From contig CAJQUN010000004.1 of assembly GCA_907163345.1 (NCBI GenBank), positions 16,558,073-16,622,072 on the forward strand: 64,000 nt of DNA, written 5' to 3'. Below, in pieces: positions 41,235 to 53,111 of the stretch. Position 1 is the stretch's first letter; the number at the start of each line of letters is the position of its first letter. Source of the DNA: Haberlea rhodopensis (Eukaryota > Streptophyta > Magnoliopsida > Lamiales > Gesneriaceae). Both the position numbers and the translations under genes were made by a program. The notes below the pieces were generated by a model. That model ran no database searches and was not told the DNA's origin. It saw nothing but the letters and a program-made list of their open reading frames with translations.

Positions 41235-43695
41235 TGTGATGACCAGAGATTAGGGATGTTAATCCCGGAGTGTTAATAACCCCTAAAGTTGTTTTACGTG
41301 GCGATTAGGAGTTTAATCGAAGCGTTGGGCCTTTCGGGCTCGTCTATTTGAGTAGTTGGGATCGTTGGATCCCGAGGTTGAGATCGTATTCTCATTTCGG
41401 TGAAAACCTGTGAGTTGGGTTTTTAGTGTAACTCGGAATCTCGGTGCTTTGTGTGGGCACCGGTAGGGGGTTTTTGAGTTAGAGAGAGAATTTTTTAAAA
41501 CAGATGATTTTTAATGAATCATGATGTAATTGTGGGGCTATTAGTATTTCGGGGTATTTTTGCTATAAATACCAGTTGAACCCGAGATTTTAATTATTGG
41601 AAGCCATTTTCCCCACCTTTCCCGTTTTCTCTCTCCCCGCACCCACACGATTTTCCCGATCCCCTTTTGACCCCCGCGACTTCAAACGCCGCGCCCGCCG
41701 CCGTCCGGCCGCCGTTCGGCGCGTCCGACTCGCCGCCAGCTTCGTCTCTTCCAGGCGCTCCTATCCATACCATCAATTTGAAGTTTGGTCGCGATTTGAG
41801 CTCGGATTTGCCAGAAAAGCGCTAGGGTTCGAACTGGATTTCTGTTCGATTTTGTGGCTCGATTTTGGTATGATTTTGATGCGATTATTCTGGTGTTTTT
41901 GGGGCATTTTTGAGCTGATATTGAGTCGATAATTTCAGACTTTAATGGTTCGAAAAATTGTTGCTTTAATGGTTCGAATTTCAGTGTTGCTTGCGTGATG
42001 TTACGGCTCGATTTTAGGGGTTTATGTTCGAAAATTGGGGGTTTTTGGTGAGGGATGATGATTCTTGTTGTTGATCGATTAATTCATGTTTAGATGAATT
42101 ATGGTGATTATTTGAGTTCGAATTGTTATGATGGGGTTCGAATTATTGAAGGTGTTCTTGAGCAATTTTTGATAATGGTTGATTGTCGTGTGTTGACAAT
42201 ATTTTTTAGGGTTATGGGTGTGCTCGAGCATGGGTTGCATGTTCGTAATTAATTGTGAATTAATTTATCGTGTTAGCACATCGTTCCTCGGAGCATGGAA
42301 CTCGAGCAAGGTTTGGCTCGGACTTCGGAAATTTGAGGTACGTGTGACGTACGAGCATTACTATATAGTAGAGCATTTGTGAAATGCATAATGTGTTTTA
42401 ATTGCATTAGATGGTTGTGGGTATGGTCATATATATATGTGTTGAAACGACTATGGAACGACCTAGTCTTGACATTGCTACCACAAGTGTGCGTAATACT
42501 AGAGTAGTATAACCTTACCTGAGATATGGGGTACTGGGTTTATATGACTATTGTAGGGTATTTGAGATGCCTGAGAATGATCGTGGGATCATGTATTCAT
42601 TGTAAGACATGTGAGATGTCTAAGTGAAATGGAGAATTGGTAAAATAAATGCTAGGCATTTGAGCTATCTGTGATTGGTAGCAAAGTTGAAAATCAGTAT
42701 TAGATATTGAGATATCTATATTCGTATGTATAATAAATTTGGAATCATCAATTATTGATATTTGAGAAGCAGGCATGCGATGAGTTAAATCAATGTGTTG
42801 ATTTACTGATTTATGAGATTTGATGAGTTTGATGATTGTGAGAACAGGGACAGTACACGGAATCCCGGATGAGGACGTTGCCATCCAGGGAGTATCATTT
42901 AAAATTCATTAATATTTACTTGTGTTGTAAATTATGAATTTCATTATTGTGATTATGAGATTTTGTGTATTGGTATGCTCACCCCGTTGGGGGCTGTCTC
43001 TGTTGGGGCAGGTGAACAGGTACATCGATGGCTTTGGAGTTGAGCTCGAGCTGTTGATTGGATTCACTCCCAGGATCGTGATACCAGGGCTTGATGGAGC
43101 ACGGTATCGTATAGAGTACCTATATACACCTGAGGATTATATACATATTCATGATGCTCGCATGTGAGCACGATTATACTTGTATATGGATTGTATATAA
43201 AGGCCTGAGCCTTTCTCTCTTTCATTTTGGGTTGCATGCAATTAGAGTAGAATTGCTAATGATATGAGAGTAATGGGTGTATTATGTGGGTGTTGAGACC
43301 CATTTATGTCGTCTTATGTGTGGTGTCTTCCCTGGCTGGGAATTTACTTAGTGTTGTTGTGTTTCTGTTGAGTATGTGTTTTCCCTGGCCGGGAACTATA
43401 TATTGTGATGCGCTTTTATTTCGGGATGGCTCTATTTATGGGGAGACTCTGCCCAAATTTTTATAAAAGTCTAACATGTGAAAAGTGGTGTAATGGGGAT
43501 GGTAATGGGCGAACTTGATGAGTCTATATGTTGTTAGGATGATGATCTCATAACATGGCATATTAAAGAAAATTTTGTGATTGACATTCAATGGTAAATC
43601 ATCATTTGAGTTTCCCGATTGATTTTTATTGAAAGCATGTGCCACACATAGTGGTTAGTACACTAATCAAGGGTTAAGGGCTTGGGGTCCTTACA
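41235..43695 (+). repeat. 3' LTR of LARD C
   Basis: It is nearly identical to the 5' LTR. Visible changes include a one-base loss near 41445 and small differences near 41500 and 42890. It ends GGGTCCTTACA and is followed by CATTG. Confidence 0.95.
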
Positions 43696-43700
43696 CATTG

Positions 43701-43904
43701 CAAGACGACAAATGGATTCAAGTTCTCGAAATTATTAATATTTTTATTTTTATGTGTAACTAATTGTTCAATTATTGTAAATAATTGTATGTTGATTGTA
43801 TTTTTAATCTATGTCAAATAAAAATTATAAATTTCTCAACAAATTTGTTTTTTACGTTGTTGCTATCAAACAAAATATTTACAACACGATATATAGGAAT
43901 GTGA
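43701..43904 (+). other. MULE 3' end and spacer to the PMD gene
   Basis: The first bases (CAAGACGACAAATGG) continue the MULE sequence after LARD C. From about 43740 the DNA is AT-rich with TAAATAATTG-like words, probably the 3' untranslated part between two converging genes. No other feature was seen. Confidence 0.5.
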
Positions 43905-45295
43905 TCAATCACGACATGGCCCCATCTCTAAATGTCCTCCAGTACCACAAAGAGGAGGAATAATCGGTCTTCTCACTCTTTGTTCCCCATCCACTTGTTC
44001 GTTCCTTTCTTGTACCACAGGTACATCATGATGCGGATGATATGGTGTGAACTGAGGGAATCCAATAGGTGAAATGTCAAAACTTTGGACCTGCTGCATC
44101 TATCGGATTAGGTGTATACACAGATGGACATGCCGCATCGGGGTAGATATACATAGATGGACCTGCCGCATCTATCTGGGTAGGTTCATGGACCGGCTAG
44201 ACTGGTCTTCACCATGAGCATGAACTTCTTCATATTGTCTCGTCGTTCAAGAGCCACTTGCATCACATTTTTCCATATGCTGATGTCTCATCGACTCCAT
44301 ATCAGCAGGATAGCTATCACAACTAACAGTTAACTACTTCATCTTATCAATCTGAAAAGTAAATAATAGTAGGTCACTTATAATTTATAAATCTATTACA
44401 AATTCAAAAATCAATTTTTATCTATTAACTTACCACATAATGCCATGTTGGGTCGTCCTCATGTTGGTATCCAGTCTCTACAAATTGTCTTTGATGGTCA
44501 ATATATCTACGAGCGACTCGATCATACCACTCACAATACTCGACCACTACAGCACAATATCGTGGTTTTTCCACACATAGATCTTGTGACATCTCCCATA
44601 TATGTATATACGCAACATGGTGAAAACTCCAATCCTTATTGATATTGCCCCTTCGATCAATTGCATGCAACTTATCATCCCGTAATCGTGGATCTGCTGG
44701 GATGTCTTGTAGCATTCCAAATTGGCTAGAACCCTATCAAGACGGTGCATCTCAACAATTTCATACAAAATTAATGGGCGGCATATGTCCATAACAGGGG
44801 GCTCACATCTTCAGTGCAATCATTAGGGTACGGTTGCCAGTTAAACTACAAATACAAAATTGCATTATAATTATTCAAATACTAATATTTTTATTGTAAT
44901 AACAGTTGCAGCTAATATTTTGCTTACTTGAGTCAGTGGTTGCTTATCAAGAATGTTCATAATGATGCGTACAGAATGACGTCCTGTTTCTGTAAATCTT
45001 AAGTGGCATGCCCACCTGTATGATCACAATTACAAAATCTATAAATATTTTAAAACATAAAAAGAATGCAAAACAAATTAGATTGCACCATATGGAGCAG
45101 AAGGTAACACATTTTCATCATCGATCATTCTTGGCCCAACATCGAATCTTGGGTCACCCAATTGAGGACTTAAACCTTGTATTCGTGACCATGCCCAAAT
45201 CTAAAAAATATTGTCATGAAATAGTATTATGAATCAAATATGGTTAATAATATATTCAATTTTTAAAAAGTACAAATTTAAAGTTTACCTATACG
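43905..45295 (-). pseudogene. Plant mobile domain (PMD) protein, C-terminal exons, broken
   Basis: The minus-strand pieces fit exons at about 45289-45295 (continuing at 50638-50713), 45089-45200, 44928-45015, 44434-44845 and 43905-44351. Readable parts are WAWSRIQGLSPQLGDPRFDV, WACHLRFTETGRHSVRIIMN, WQPYPNDCTED, LHAIDRRGNINKDW, then the tail RRPIIPPLCGTGGHL. These match the PMD (aminotransferase-like plant mobile domain) family, to which MAIN/MAIL1 and many transposon-borne copies belong. Shifts within 44434-44845, a lost splice frame near 45089 and a stop in the last exon (about 44336) show decay. The gene converges on the MULE, which suggests one composite element. Confidence 0.75.
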
Positions 45296-45300
45296 AGTTG

Positions 45301-46611
45301 TGATCGCTTTTATTTTAAACAATTAATTACAGTCTAGCGATTTTAGACCGTAAGTGCACGGTGTCAAGATTTAGTATAGATAGGAAGAATACGGATTGTC
45401 GAACCCACAGGGACTAACAAGCAAGTACCAAATAAGACGTCTTTTAACTATATTTAACCTACGATAATTAATTAATAATTAAACTAAACTAAATTAAACT
45501 ACTCTAATCCAACCAAAATAATCGACGATCACGAGAAAAGTCCACAAGAAAGAATTATCAAGACTATGATTCACCTAACCCAACTCTTACAATTCTTTTC
45601 TCCATACATCTCTAAGGTGACGGATTTTCTGAATTTATTCAATATACTCTCTCGAGCTATATTAAATCTAACATCAAATTACAACAAGTAACTCTCGTTC
45701 ACTTAATTAACAATTTAATATTGAATGCGCTTTATGAAAACTAACTTTAGATTAAACAATCTAAAGCGATCACTCGTATGTGATTTTATCTCTCGATCTT
45801 AATCTTTAACACACGGCATGAATTACTATATCGTATTATAATTTTATCTCTAGATCTCAATTATAATAAAATATCATTCAAAGGGGATCAATCCTTCAAA
45901 AGCATGAAGAACAATAACACATGCTCATAGAACATGTATGAATTCAATCAATCAATAATATTAAAGGAAAAACAATGTTTAAGATATTTCTCAATCATCT
46001 AAAACACAATAAATCCAATATTAATTCAAAACAATCTCCTTCGTGGATTCTCGATCCTTCCTTCGCTTCTTTCTCGATCGTGCTCCTCGATTCTCTTGTT
46101 GGCTTGTTCCAATTCCTAGGACGAAGAGGTGATGGTGGATGAATGTGATATGGATTATGGAGGAGTGGAGGCTATTCCCTAGGTTAAAGTCTCATATTTC
46201 TTGTGATTTTCGTGTTTAATATATAGAGGAAAAGGAATCATGGGCTTCCTTATTGGACCCAAACTCTATAAGGAATTTATTTTTCAGCAAACTCTTCCGG
46301 CTGATCGATCGAGCAGACAGCTTAATCAATCACCAATTTTCTGTGACCACCGATCGATCGAGATTTGAGTCTCGATCGAACGGTTTGCTTTTTTTTTTTC
46401 TTTTGATTTTTTCTTCCTTTCCCGGCTTTGACGCGTTCGCTCTGTTCGGTCCTTTTTCATCATTTGTGGCTCATTTCCTCTACTTTTATGCATTTCAACA
46501 TTGATTCCTGAAAAATAGAAATATATACCAAAAATCGTAAAATAATCCAAGAATCAACACGAAAACCATTAGAAAATCGCATCTAAATAAGTGTAAAAAC
46601 GACACTTGTCA
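45301..46611 (-). repeat. 3' LTR of element G
   Basis: On the minus strand it begins TGACAAGTGT at 46611 and ends GCGATCA at 45301. It has the start hairpin (about 46587-46609) and CGATCGATCG words at about 46308-46385. Confidence 0.9.
46308..46385. repeat. CGATCGATCG words, 3' LTR of G
   Basis: The copies read TGATCGATCGAGCA, CCGATCGATCGAG and CTCGATCGAACGG, with ATTTGAGT between the last two, so the last pair also forms one longer hairpin (CGATCGAGATT.. / ..CTCGATCG). The counterpart in the other LTR is 50328-50412, where the last copy is intact (CTCGATCGATCGG). Confidence 0.85.
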
Positions 46612-48135
46612 ACTCCCCCAAACTTATTACTTAATCGTCCTCGATTAAGCATTAAAATCATAAGGTAGAGTTGAATTCTCGATACTTGAAATAATTATTT
46701 CATGACTTGCATTTTTCTCAGAAATCTCACATGCAGACATTCAAAAGTTGACAAGACATGTTTTCTCCTAAGTCAAGCAACACATCTCAAAATCGGAACG
46801 TGTGTGTGTGCTATAGTCAATCTCAAGTTTCATGCACGTATTCAAGATCAAATCATGTTAATCAACTCAAAGTCAAGATTATCATCAAGCATCCCATAGG
46901 CTTATTTTCAAACAACTTCTCCACTAATGATAGTTACTCCCTAGACTTGGATCAAAAGGTCTTTATAAGCTTGTAATGTTTGGCCTTTGGTGTCAGCTTC
47001 AAATAAAAGGTAGGATAAGCGCGACGAAGAGAGTATAACTTATAAAATTCACTTTTTAGCACATATTTTCGAGCTCCTCTTCTTTTTTTCTAGCCTTGGC
47101 CACTTTGGGTCTTATTCATTTAATCTTTTCTCAAGGCTTTTTTTCCTCTTTTCTTTTCTTTTTTTTTTCTTTTATTATTCATCAATCTTTTTCAATAAGT
47201 TCATCAAGATATAACAATTCAAGTGCATCGAATGATATTCATTATACTCCCTTAGGGTAAGGATAATTTTTTTTTCATTTAGGCTCATATAAGGGTAGGT
47301 ATAATGAGTTTACCAATAATTTCGAATGGGGGCTAATAGTATGTTAAACATACTCTATTCTTTCTCAATTAGGCTCAAATTGGGATACTAGAGATTGATA
47401 TATACATGGTAATTTTGAAAGGCTCAAACGGTCCAAAGATCGCCTAGATAATTTCCAAGTCAAGTTTGTAACTATAAAATTTCGCCTCAAAGTGTCATCA
47501 TCAGATAAGTTCTAGGATAACTCTAAGATGCTCAAGGCAAATCATCAAGTTCACAACAATTATCACTATTCAACATGCAATCCACAAGATCATGACTCAT
47601 TGTGCTCAAACCTCATTCTTGACATGCTAACTCAAATTAGGATATTCATGTACAAGTCTAACAATCATTAAAATTCAAGTCCATATGCATAGTGAGATCT
47701 AATCCTCATTGAATAGTCACTACTATAATTTATTCTTTTCTCAAGTTTGAACTCATAAAAAAAATTTAGCTCAAAATACTCGGATGATTGAAGTGTCAAT
47801 TAAGCACACAACATGTGGATAAACACAAGTAAAACATGCAAGCCACTCCCCCAAACTTAAATGAAACATTGTCCTCAATGTTTAAAAGAATCAGAAGGGA
47901 AAGAGTAAACTCCCCTGATCAAGATGCTTGCATGAGGGTTGAGGAAGATTGTCTTTTGAAAATTCCACTGTTGTAGGGGTTCATTGCTCCAACTGAGTAC
48001 CTAGTAAGAGAAGAATGAAAATGGTAAAATATTCGACTCGAGAGATAAACAAACTAAAATGCAAAAACTGAAAAATAAAACAAAACTAAATAACAAAAGG
48101 ATACGCTTGGGTTGCCTCCCAAGAAGCGCTGATTT
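46612..48135 (-). other. Element G non-coding region with two polypurine tracts
   Basis: On the minus strand the 3' tract is AAGTTTGGGGGAGT (46612-46625). An internal tract AAGTTTGGGGGAGTGGC lies at about 47846-47862, preceded by the hairpin CATTG-AGGA-CAATG. Between them are words such as TTTGAGGCGAAAT and CGTTTGAGCCTTT, also found in the matching region of Athila B. The GGGAGGCAACCC word is at about 48108-48119. No coding was seen. Confidence 0.7.
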
Positions 48136-49199
48136 CTAGTCTTCGGCTTGACCATCAGAAGCAACCATCAAATAGCGGTGCCGCCCATAGTAAGTATCAT
48201 ATGATACCACTAATGGGTCTTCATTCAGTATGCCTTTAAGCTTGGCAAGATTATAACAGTGTAAGCTCGTTGCTCCAACAACTTTCTTCATGAAATGGTA
48301 GGCATGGGCGAATGATTCTCGACTTGGCTTTGTATCTTGGAGGATGTAGTGCGGTGAAGTTGGCATCGATGGAAAATACGGATCCACATATGGCATAGAA
48401 CATGTCTCCATCGACGGGCTCAAATCGAAATCTTCGAAAGTCTCTTCCTTCTCCAACATCACACTCGACTCATCTTCACATGGGAACTCCTCGGATAACA
48501 TCTCTGAAGTAGGCTCAGTCTCTTGAAGAGGATCAAGTTCCCTTGACTTTTCCACATGAGTAGGATCACTCCCCCAAACTTGGTTGGTTGAGTGTTCATC
48601 ATCATATAACCAAACTCGATTCGTCGCCTCTTGATTTGTAGCCCTCATCTCTTCCTCTTGGCAGCTAGTTGAAATTGTTTCCATGAGGACCGCCATTTGC
48701 TGCTCCAGGTGACACATAGAGTTGGTTTGGCACTCAAAACTGTTCTCAGTTGATGCCATGAATTTACTAAGGTATCATCTAACTGAGTCGTGACATCTGC
48801 AGAACTATCTCTCCTCTCTTCGCGATGTTCAAATGGTTGTGGCGTATCAATAGGGTAATGAGGCTCTGGTGGGTATTGGTGACTCCAACCTTGTAGTGAA
48901 GGATCACAATGCCAGTGATGATCGAAGTTTGCCATATCATTGAACAGGTGCACCACATTGTCCTCATCTCTATCAACCAGGGGACTCCCAGTCATCAGTG
49001 CTCCACTCAATACCCATTCTCGTGTCTGTGCATCCAGCCCTTTGAAGAAATATTGCATGAGAGTATAGTTCGAAAAGTTGTGATACCGGAATGTGTTGGC
49101 CAATTCATTGAATCTCTCCCAAACAGCGTAGAACGGCTCGGAACGTTGTTGGGCAAAGCTTGTGAAGGCTTGTTGATGTTGCATCTCCAAGTACCTCAC
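48136..49199 (-). pseudogene. Element G gag remnant
   Basis: The frame 49199-48645 carries a retrotransposon gag segment (EPFYAVWERFNELANTFRYH, YFFKGLDAQTREWVLSGA). A shift near 48765 passes into the frame 48759-48136 (MASTENSFECQTNSMCHLEQ), which is rich in Glu and Asp and ends ASDGQAED. The usual gag start is missing. The product may still supply RNA packaging to a helper-driven element, but with the shift it is probably inactive. Confidence 0.75.
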
Positions 49200-49319
49200 A
49201 AGACAAACAAAACAAAAACAAAATAAATTTATATAAATTTTTTTTTCCTTTTTTGAATGAAATAAACAAAAATGGTTAAATTACAGTCAAAGAACCTAGT
49301 ATGATATTACTAAAGTTAG

Positions 49320-49337
49320 TCCCCGGCAACGGCGCCA
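49320..49337 (-). other. Primer-binding site of element G
   Basis: On the minus strand it reads TGGCGCCGTTGCCGGGGA, the tRNA-Asp site, identical to that of Athila B. Confidence 0.9.
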
Positions 49338-49343
49338 AAAACT

Positions 49344-50632
49344 TGATCGCTTTTATTTTAAACAATTAATTACAGTCTAGCGATTTTAGACCGCAAGTGC
49401 ACGGTGTCAAGTTTTAGTATAGATAGGAAGAATACGGATTATCGAACCCACATGGACTAACAAGCAAGTACCAAATTAAACTAAACAAAATTAAACTACT
49501 CTAATCCAACCAAAATAATCGACGACCACGAGAAAAGTCCACAAGAAATAATTATCAAGACTATGATTCACCTAACCCAACTCTTACAATTCTTTTCTCC
49601 ATACATCTCTAAGGTGACGGATTTTCTGAATTTATTCAATACTCTCTCGAGCTATATTAAATCTAACATCAAATTGCAACAAGTAACTCTTGTTTACTTA
49701 ATTAACAATTTAATATTAAATGCACTTTATGAAAACCACTAACTTTAGATTAAACAATCCAAAGCTATCACTCGTATGTGATTTTATCTCTCGATCTTAA
49801 TCTTTAACACACGGCATGAATTACTTTATCATATTATAATTTTATCTCTCGATCTCAATTATAATAAAATATCTTTCAAAAGGGATCAATACTTCAAAAA
49901 CATGAAGAACAATAACACATGCTCATAGAAGATGTAAGAATTCAATCAATTAATAATATTAAAGGAAAACAATGTTTAAGATATTTCTCAATCATCTAAA
50001 ACACAATAAATCCAATATTAATTCAAAACAATAATAGAATTGTAAAAGCAAACTCCCAAGTCGACTCCTTCGTGGATTCTCGATCCTTCCTTCGCTTTTT
50101 TCTTGATCTTGCTCCTCGATTCTCTTGTTGGCTTGTTCCAATTCCTAGGATGAAGAGGTGATGGTGGATGAAGGTGATATGGATTATGGAGGAGTAGAGG
50201 CTATTCCCTAGGTTAAAGTCTCATATTTCTTATGATTTTCGTGTTTAATATATAGAGGAAAGGAATCATGGACTTCCTTGTTGGACCCAAACTCTATAAG
50301 GAATTTATTTTTCAGCAAACTCTTCCGGCTGATCGATCGAGCAGACAGCTTGATCGATCGCCAATTTTCTGTGACCATCGATCGATCGAGATTTGAGTCT
50401 CGATCGATCGGTTCTTTTTTTTTTTCTTTTGATTTTTTCTTCCTTTCCCGGCTTTGACGCGTTCGTTCGGTCCTTTTTCATCATTTTTGGCTCATTTCCT
50501 CTACTTTTATGCATTTCAATATTGATTCCTGAAATATAGAGATATATACCAAAAAGCGTAAAATAATCCAAAAATCAACACGAAAACCATTAGAAAATCG
50601 CATCTAAATAAGTGTAAAAACGACACTTATCA
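49344..50632 (-). repeat. 5' LTR of element G
   Basis: On the minus strand it begins TGATAAGTGTCGTTTTTACA with the hairpin ATAAGTGT-N7-ACACTTAT, and ends GCGATCA. It is similar to the 3' LTR but several small insertions and deletions separate them (for example near 45440/49480 and 46040/50040), so this insertion looks older than A and C. Confidence 0.9.
50328..50412. repeat. CGATCGATCG words, 5' LTR of G
   Basis: Four copies: CTGATCGATCGAGC, CTTGATCGATCGCC, CATCGATCGATCGAG and CTCGATCGATCGG. They are better kept than in the 3' LTR. Confidence 0.85.
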
Positions 50633-50637
50633 AGTTG

Positions 50638-50713
50638 TAATGCACCACCTATCACTTTTTTTCCTCTCACTGATAAAGTGCACAACTCATGGTACAAATA
50701 TGCTAACACAACA
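50638..50713 (-). pseudogene. PMD gene, upstream exon part
   Basis: On the minus strand it reads VLAYLYHELCTLSVRGKKVI then GGALQL, the PMD motif that precedes WAWSRI. It was joined to 45289-45295 before element G inserted. At the exon end the codons read CTC GTA TAG, so a stop falls where the splice junction should be. The 5' part of the gene is cut off by element H at 50714 and lies outside the window. Confidence 0.75.
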
Positions 50714-50889
50714 TGTAAGACCCTCACGGTCTTAAACCATTTTTGTGATAATGTAAAACCATTATCATTATAATATAAACATATTTATAGTATGTATTCT
50801 ATAGTTATGTCGATTCATTTTCCACAACCATTTATAATCATTCATTACATGCCTTAATTATATACAAATGCAAAATAGACATGTCTTCT
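50714..50889 (-). mobile_element. Element H: end of an inverted LTR
   Basis: It starts TGTAAGACCCTCACGGTCTT, the reverse of an LTR end of the type GGTCTTACA with the terminal hairpin TAAGACC-N5-GGTCTTA. Only 176 bp are seen before element D interrupts it (CTTCT at 50885-50889 is the left half of the D target duplication). The rest would lie beyond the window. It is assigned by the LTR end alone. Confidence 0.5.
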
Positions 50890-52899
50890 TGTGATATCCC
50901 CGAAATAATTAAGTGCATTTGGGCATTAATTATGTATATGTGTTAATTAGGGTATTAATTAACTTGGTTTGAATTAATTATTTTGGTGAAATGCTTAGTC
51001 ATGTGGTGGGCGTGACCTGGTAATGCATTTCAGGGTGCTTGTGATGCATGTTGGGGAAAATGGGATTTTGTCATGGTTTATTTAAATTGGATATTAATTA
51101 TCTTGATAAAGCATGTTTAATTGAGTTTTGGTGCATTTGTTTGGAAAATGCTTTTAAAATATCATGTTAGGATATTTTATACATCATGCTAATTAATTGG
51201 ATGCATTTTTATTAAAACCCCTACACTCCTTACTCTCTCCTCCACCACTCACTTTTTATCCAACACTCAAAACCTTCTCCCCATCCCCATTTTCATCGGT
51301 CAAGAGGAAGAAGGAAGGGAGAACTTTGGTTACTTGATTCTTGCTAGTTGTTGAAGCTTCAAGTGGTATGGATCCTTCCTAGTATGATTTCATTATGTTT
51401 TGAAATGAAATGGGTTTATGGATTTGGGGGAAAACGATTTGGTGGTTGATGTTTTTGTATGTGGTGGTTGTGTGTTTTATATGTTGTGTTATGAGGTACA
51501 TGTTATGGTTGGGTTGAAGATTATTGTTGGTTTGGAGTGTATTGGTGTATGGTATGGTTTTATGCTCAAAAATGGAGTTTTTCCAAAAATATCGCAGTGA
51601 CCGATCGATCGGTAGCATCGTAGCGATTGATCGGTGCAAGTGCGTAGCGATGGGTAAATATTTCTGTATTTACCGATCGATCGGTGGGTGGCTAGCGATC
51701 GATCGGTATCTTGGACCGATTGATTGGTGAAAGGTCGTAGCTAAATTTAAAAATTCGGATGCTTACCGATCGGTCGGTAGCTTGGACCGATCGATCGGTA
51801 GAGAGATGTTGCTAAAAACTATTTTCTTGGTTTAATTGATGGGATTTTTTGTATTGGTTTATAAATTGGCTTCTAATATTGGATTGTGTGGTTGTGTAGA
51901 GCCTTCCCAGGTGGCAACACAACAAATGAGATAAAGTCCTACGACATCTCCACTTTTGGAAGAAAGGTACGTAGTGAGACGTACTGGCGGACGGTAAAAT
52001 GCATTTTACGCATTGAATTTGGTTATGCATTATGGTTGCATACATGGATTTGATTATGCATCATGGTTGCATACATGGATTTGGTTATGCATTACGGTTG
52101 CATATGTATATTGGATGCATTGGTGCATGTGTTGTGAGTCGATGTTATATTCCAGTGAGGAAGAATACTTGTCGCCTTCATATCGAAGAAATGATAGAAT
52201 ACTTGCCGCTGTCATATTATAGCGAAGAAGAATATTTGCCGCAAATATGTCAAAGCGAAGGATAATGCCGCTGTCATATTACTATTGCGATGGATATTAT
52301 GCCGCTAATATGTCAAAGCGAGGGGTATTAATGTCGATGTCATGTCAACACGAGGGATATTATGCCACTGATATAATAAGACTGAAAATGGTTATTGGTA
52401 TTCACGGAATGGATGCATGTCTTGACATACATTATTGGTATTATAATCTATTGATTATGATTGTGATACAGGGACAACCAAATGGAGCATTTAAATGTAT
52501 TAAATATAGGAAGTGATTTGTATATATGGTTTACGCATTTTTATATTACAATCATATTATTGTGGATATGGTTTGTTACATGCTCATGGTTTTGGGATTG
52601 TTCCTGTACGTACATTTTGGCATGAAGGGCTAAGGACTGGGTTGATGCGGTGAGTTTGTGAGGAGTGCTATTGGTATAGGATGACGGGATTGTTTTGTAT
52701 AGTCTCTACTCTAGGAGTAGTATAAAACTATAAGATTAACATTCATTTAGTGGGAATGTAATTAATCCTTTTTGGAATTTTATTTTGGCACTGTAATCCT
52801 AATAGCTCAAGGCATCAACATGAACTTTATTCTTTGAATTATGCATGCTTAGTTCTACTTATGCTTTTAATCCGGACTTGAAGTGTCAGGGTCCTTACA
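50890..52899 (+). repeat. 5' LTR of element D
   Basis: 2,010 bp. It has a TATA-like word (51175), the palindrome cluster 51599-51805, repeated words GCCGC...AGCGAAG (52150-52370), the GGGACAACCAA block (52471) and the end GGGTCCTTACA. The terminal hairpin is weaker than in A (GGAC ... GTCC). Confidence 0.9.
51599..51805. repeat. ACCGATCGATCGGT palindrome cluster, LTR of D
   Basis: About seven copies of CCGATCGATCGGT or variants (near 51600, 51625, 51671, 51695, 51716, 51765, 51787). Several carry C-to-T changes (CCGATTGATTGG). The core is the same as in A, but the flanks are A-C and G-T instead of G-G and C-C. Confidence 0.9.
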
Positions 52900-52903
52900 T
52901 TAG

Positions 52904-52915
52904 TGGTATCAGAGC
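52904..52915 (+). other. Primer-binding site of element D
   Basis: TGGTATCAGAGC, initiator tRNA-Met type, four bases after the LTR. Confidence 0.9.
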
Positions 52916-53111
52916 CTGGTTAGAGAACCCGGGAAGTGAAGGGTAGACTTAGCAACAAGTTGGCTAGGTGTTCACTTATGAGCATGTCTATGCATGTGGC
53001 GCATATTGGTGTATATAATTATTATACTAACATGCTTATTGTTATTCATGTTATCTAACGGTGTAACATATGTGTTGTTTCTCGTACTGTTGTTAACCCT
53101 TGTATTACAGC

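Larger units (their letters stand above)
34467..43695 (+). mobile_element. Element C: large non-coding LTR retrotransposon (LARD)
   Basis: Two LTRs of about 2.46 kb (34467-36929 and 41235-43695) flank a 4.3-kb interior. The target duplication is CATTG (34462-34466 and 43696-43700). It has a tRNA-Met PBS and a polypurine-like tract but no gag, protease, RT or integrase; only short frames are present. Its last interior bases (TTTCGAGGACGAAATTCTT) match the end of Tekay pol, so it probably depends on a Tekay-like partner. The LTRs are nearly identical by eye. Confidence 0.92.
45301..50632 (-). mobile_element. Element G: gag-only Athila-like retrotransposon, inverted
   Basis: It is 5,332 bp with target duplication AGTTG (45296-45300 and 50633-50637). 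On the minus strand it runs 5' LTR 49344-50632, PBS 49320-49337, gag remnant 48136-49199, non-coding region, polypurine tract 46612-46625, 3' LTR 45301-46611. The PBS, LTR start (TGATAAGTGT), GGGAGGCAACCC word and internal polypurine tract are shared with Athila B. There is no protease, RT or integrase, so it must have been moved by proteins from another element. Confidence 0.9.
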
